A DNA stretch of 12,278 nucleotides, taken from the NCBI GenBank assembly GCA_023267475.1, contig JAHFND010000013.1:1-12278 (forward strand). The letters are read 5' to 3'. The notes under the pieces are model-generated. The model worked only from the letters and a program-made list of their open reading frames with translations, was not told the DNA's origin and did no database searches. Made by a program: the position numbers and the translations under genes. The stretch is from a bacterium. GTDB taxonomy: Bacteria; Patescibacteriota; Minisyncoccia; Phycocordibacterales; UBA5272. Positions 12,137 through 12,278 of the stretch are shown here, piece after piece (position 1 is the first letter of the stretch; every line of letters starts with the position of its first letter).

Positions 12137-12278
12137 TAATTTTAAATTTCCACCAATTTTCGTAATAAATCTTCCAAAAGATAAAGATAGGAAGGATTTT
12201 ATGGATGGTCAACTTAAAGAGATGGGAATGAAGTATGAATTTATTGAAGGTCGTCTTGGAACAGATGCTGATGTTATC
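12126..12278 (+). CDS. Glycosyltransferase family 25-like, N-terminal fragment (runs off the window)
   Basis: The 51 codons seen read MENNNFKFPPIFVINLPKDK, then DRKDFMDGQLKEMGMKYEF and IEGRLGTDADVI. The FVINLpkdkDRk...L...g..yefieg pattern is the usual start of GT25 (LPS-type galactosyl- or glucosyltransferases and related enzymes). The DxD-type catalytic region would lie beyond the window. The start at 12126 overlaps the GT9 gene by 11 nt and has no SD, as expected for a coupled operon gene. Assignment rests on the N-terminal motif only. Confidence 0.75.
   Translation, partial: MENNNFKFPPIFVINLPKDKDRKDFMDGQLKEMGMKYEFIEGRLGTDADVI

Noticed and set aside
1..12278. CRISPR array, insertion sequence or integrase
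   Set aside because: No regularly spaced repeats, transposase, recombinase or terminal inverted repeats were seen.

Overview
The window looks like a chromosomal piece of an ultra-small Candidate Phyla Radiation bacterium (Patescibacteria, most likely a Parcubacteria-type lineage). The reasons are a divergent 16S rRNA 3' end, low GC (about 34% by hand count in murB), short tightly packed genes, and a family set typical of CPR genomes: a DUF4015-type glycosidase, a stand-alone VirD4/HerA-like ATPase, a lamin-tail/PKD secreted protein and a surface-glycan cluster. TGA is used as a stop (3565-3567, 4773-4775), which argues against the recoded Gracilibacteria/Absconditabacteria. The placement is inference from sequence alone.

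Layout. 1-86: the end of a 16S rRNA gene whose tail reads GGATTAATTCAATG where GGATCACCTCCTTA is expected, so the anti-Shine-Dalgarno (anti-SD) is missing. 280-1044: a GC-richer block (about 46%) bounded by two strong hairpin terminators. It carries two divergent unknown genes, and these are the only two genes with clear SD sites. 1177-1251: tRNA-Ile(GAT). 1295-3028: murB (peptidoglycan precursor) and rsmI (16S rRNA 2'-O-methylation). 3103-3303: a small CxxC/CxxC protein. 3355-4775: a small membrane protein translationally coupled to a secreted or anchored DUF4015-type glycosidase. 4789-7713: a VirD4/HerA-like ATPase and a secreted LTD-PKD-LTD protein, 3 nt apart. 7714-12278: a surface-glycan locus with a membrane acyltransferase (minus strand), an FkbM methyltransferase, a Wzx-like flippase, a GT9-like transferase and the start of a GT25-like transferase.

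The main observation joins the two ends of translation initiation. The 16S tail has no CCTCC. Most AT-rich genes lack a convincing SD, and at several of them an extended -10 box (TGnTAnnnT) lies only 6-13 nt before the ATG, which predicts leaderless or nearly leaderless mRNAs (murB, rsmI, the ATPase, the acyltransferase, the FkbM gene). The SD-bearing block at 280-1044 is the exception and may be foreign.

How the genes work together: murB, the DUF4015 protein, the acyltransferase, the FkbM enzyme, the flippase and the glycosyltransferases all point to building and decorating the cell envelope. The ATPase and LTD-PKD pair may belong to a surface DNA-handling or appendage function, but that is inference. 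No 23S rRNA follows the 16S in this window, and no mobile-element genes or CRISPR array were found.
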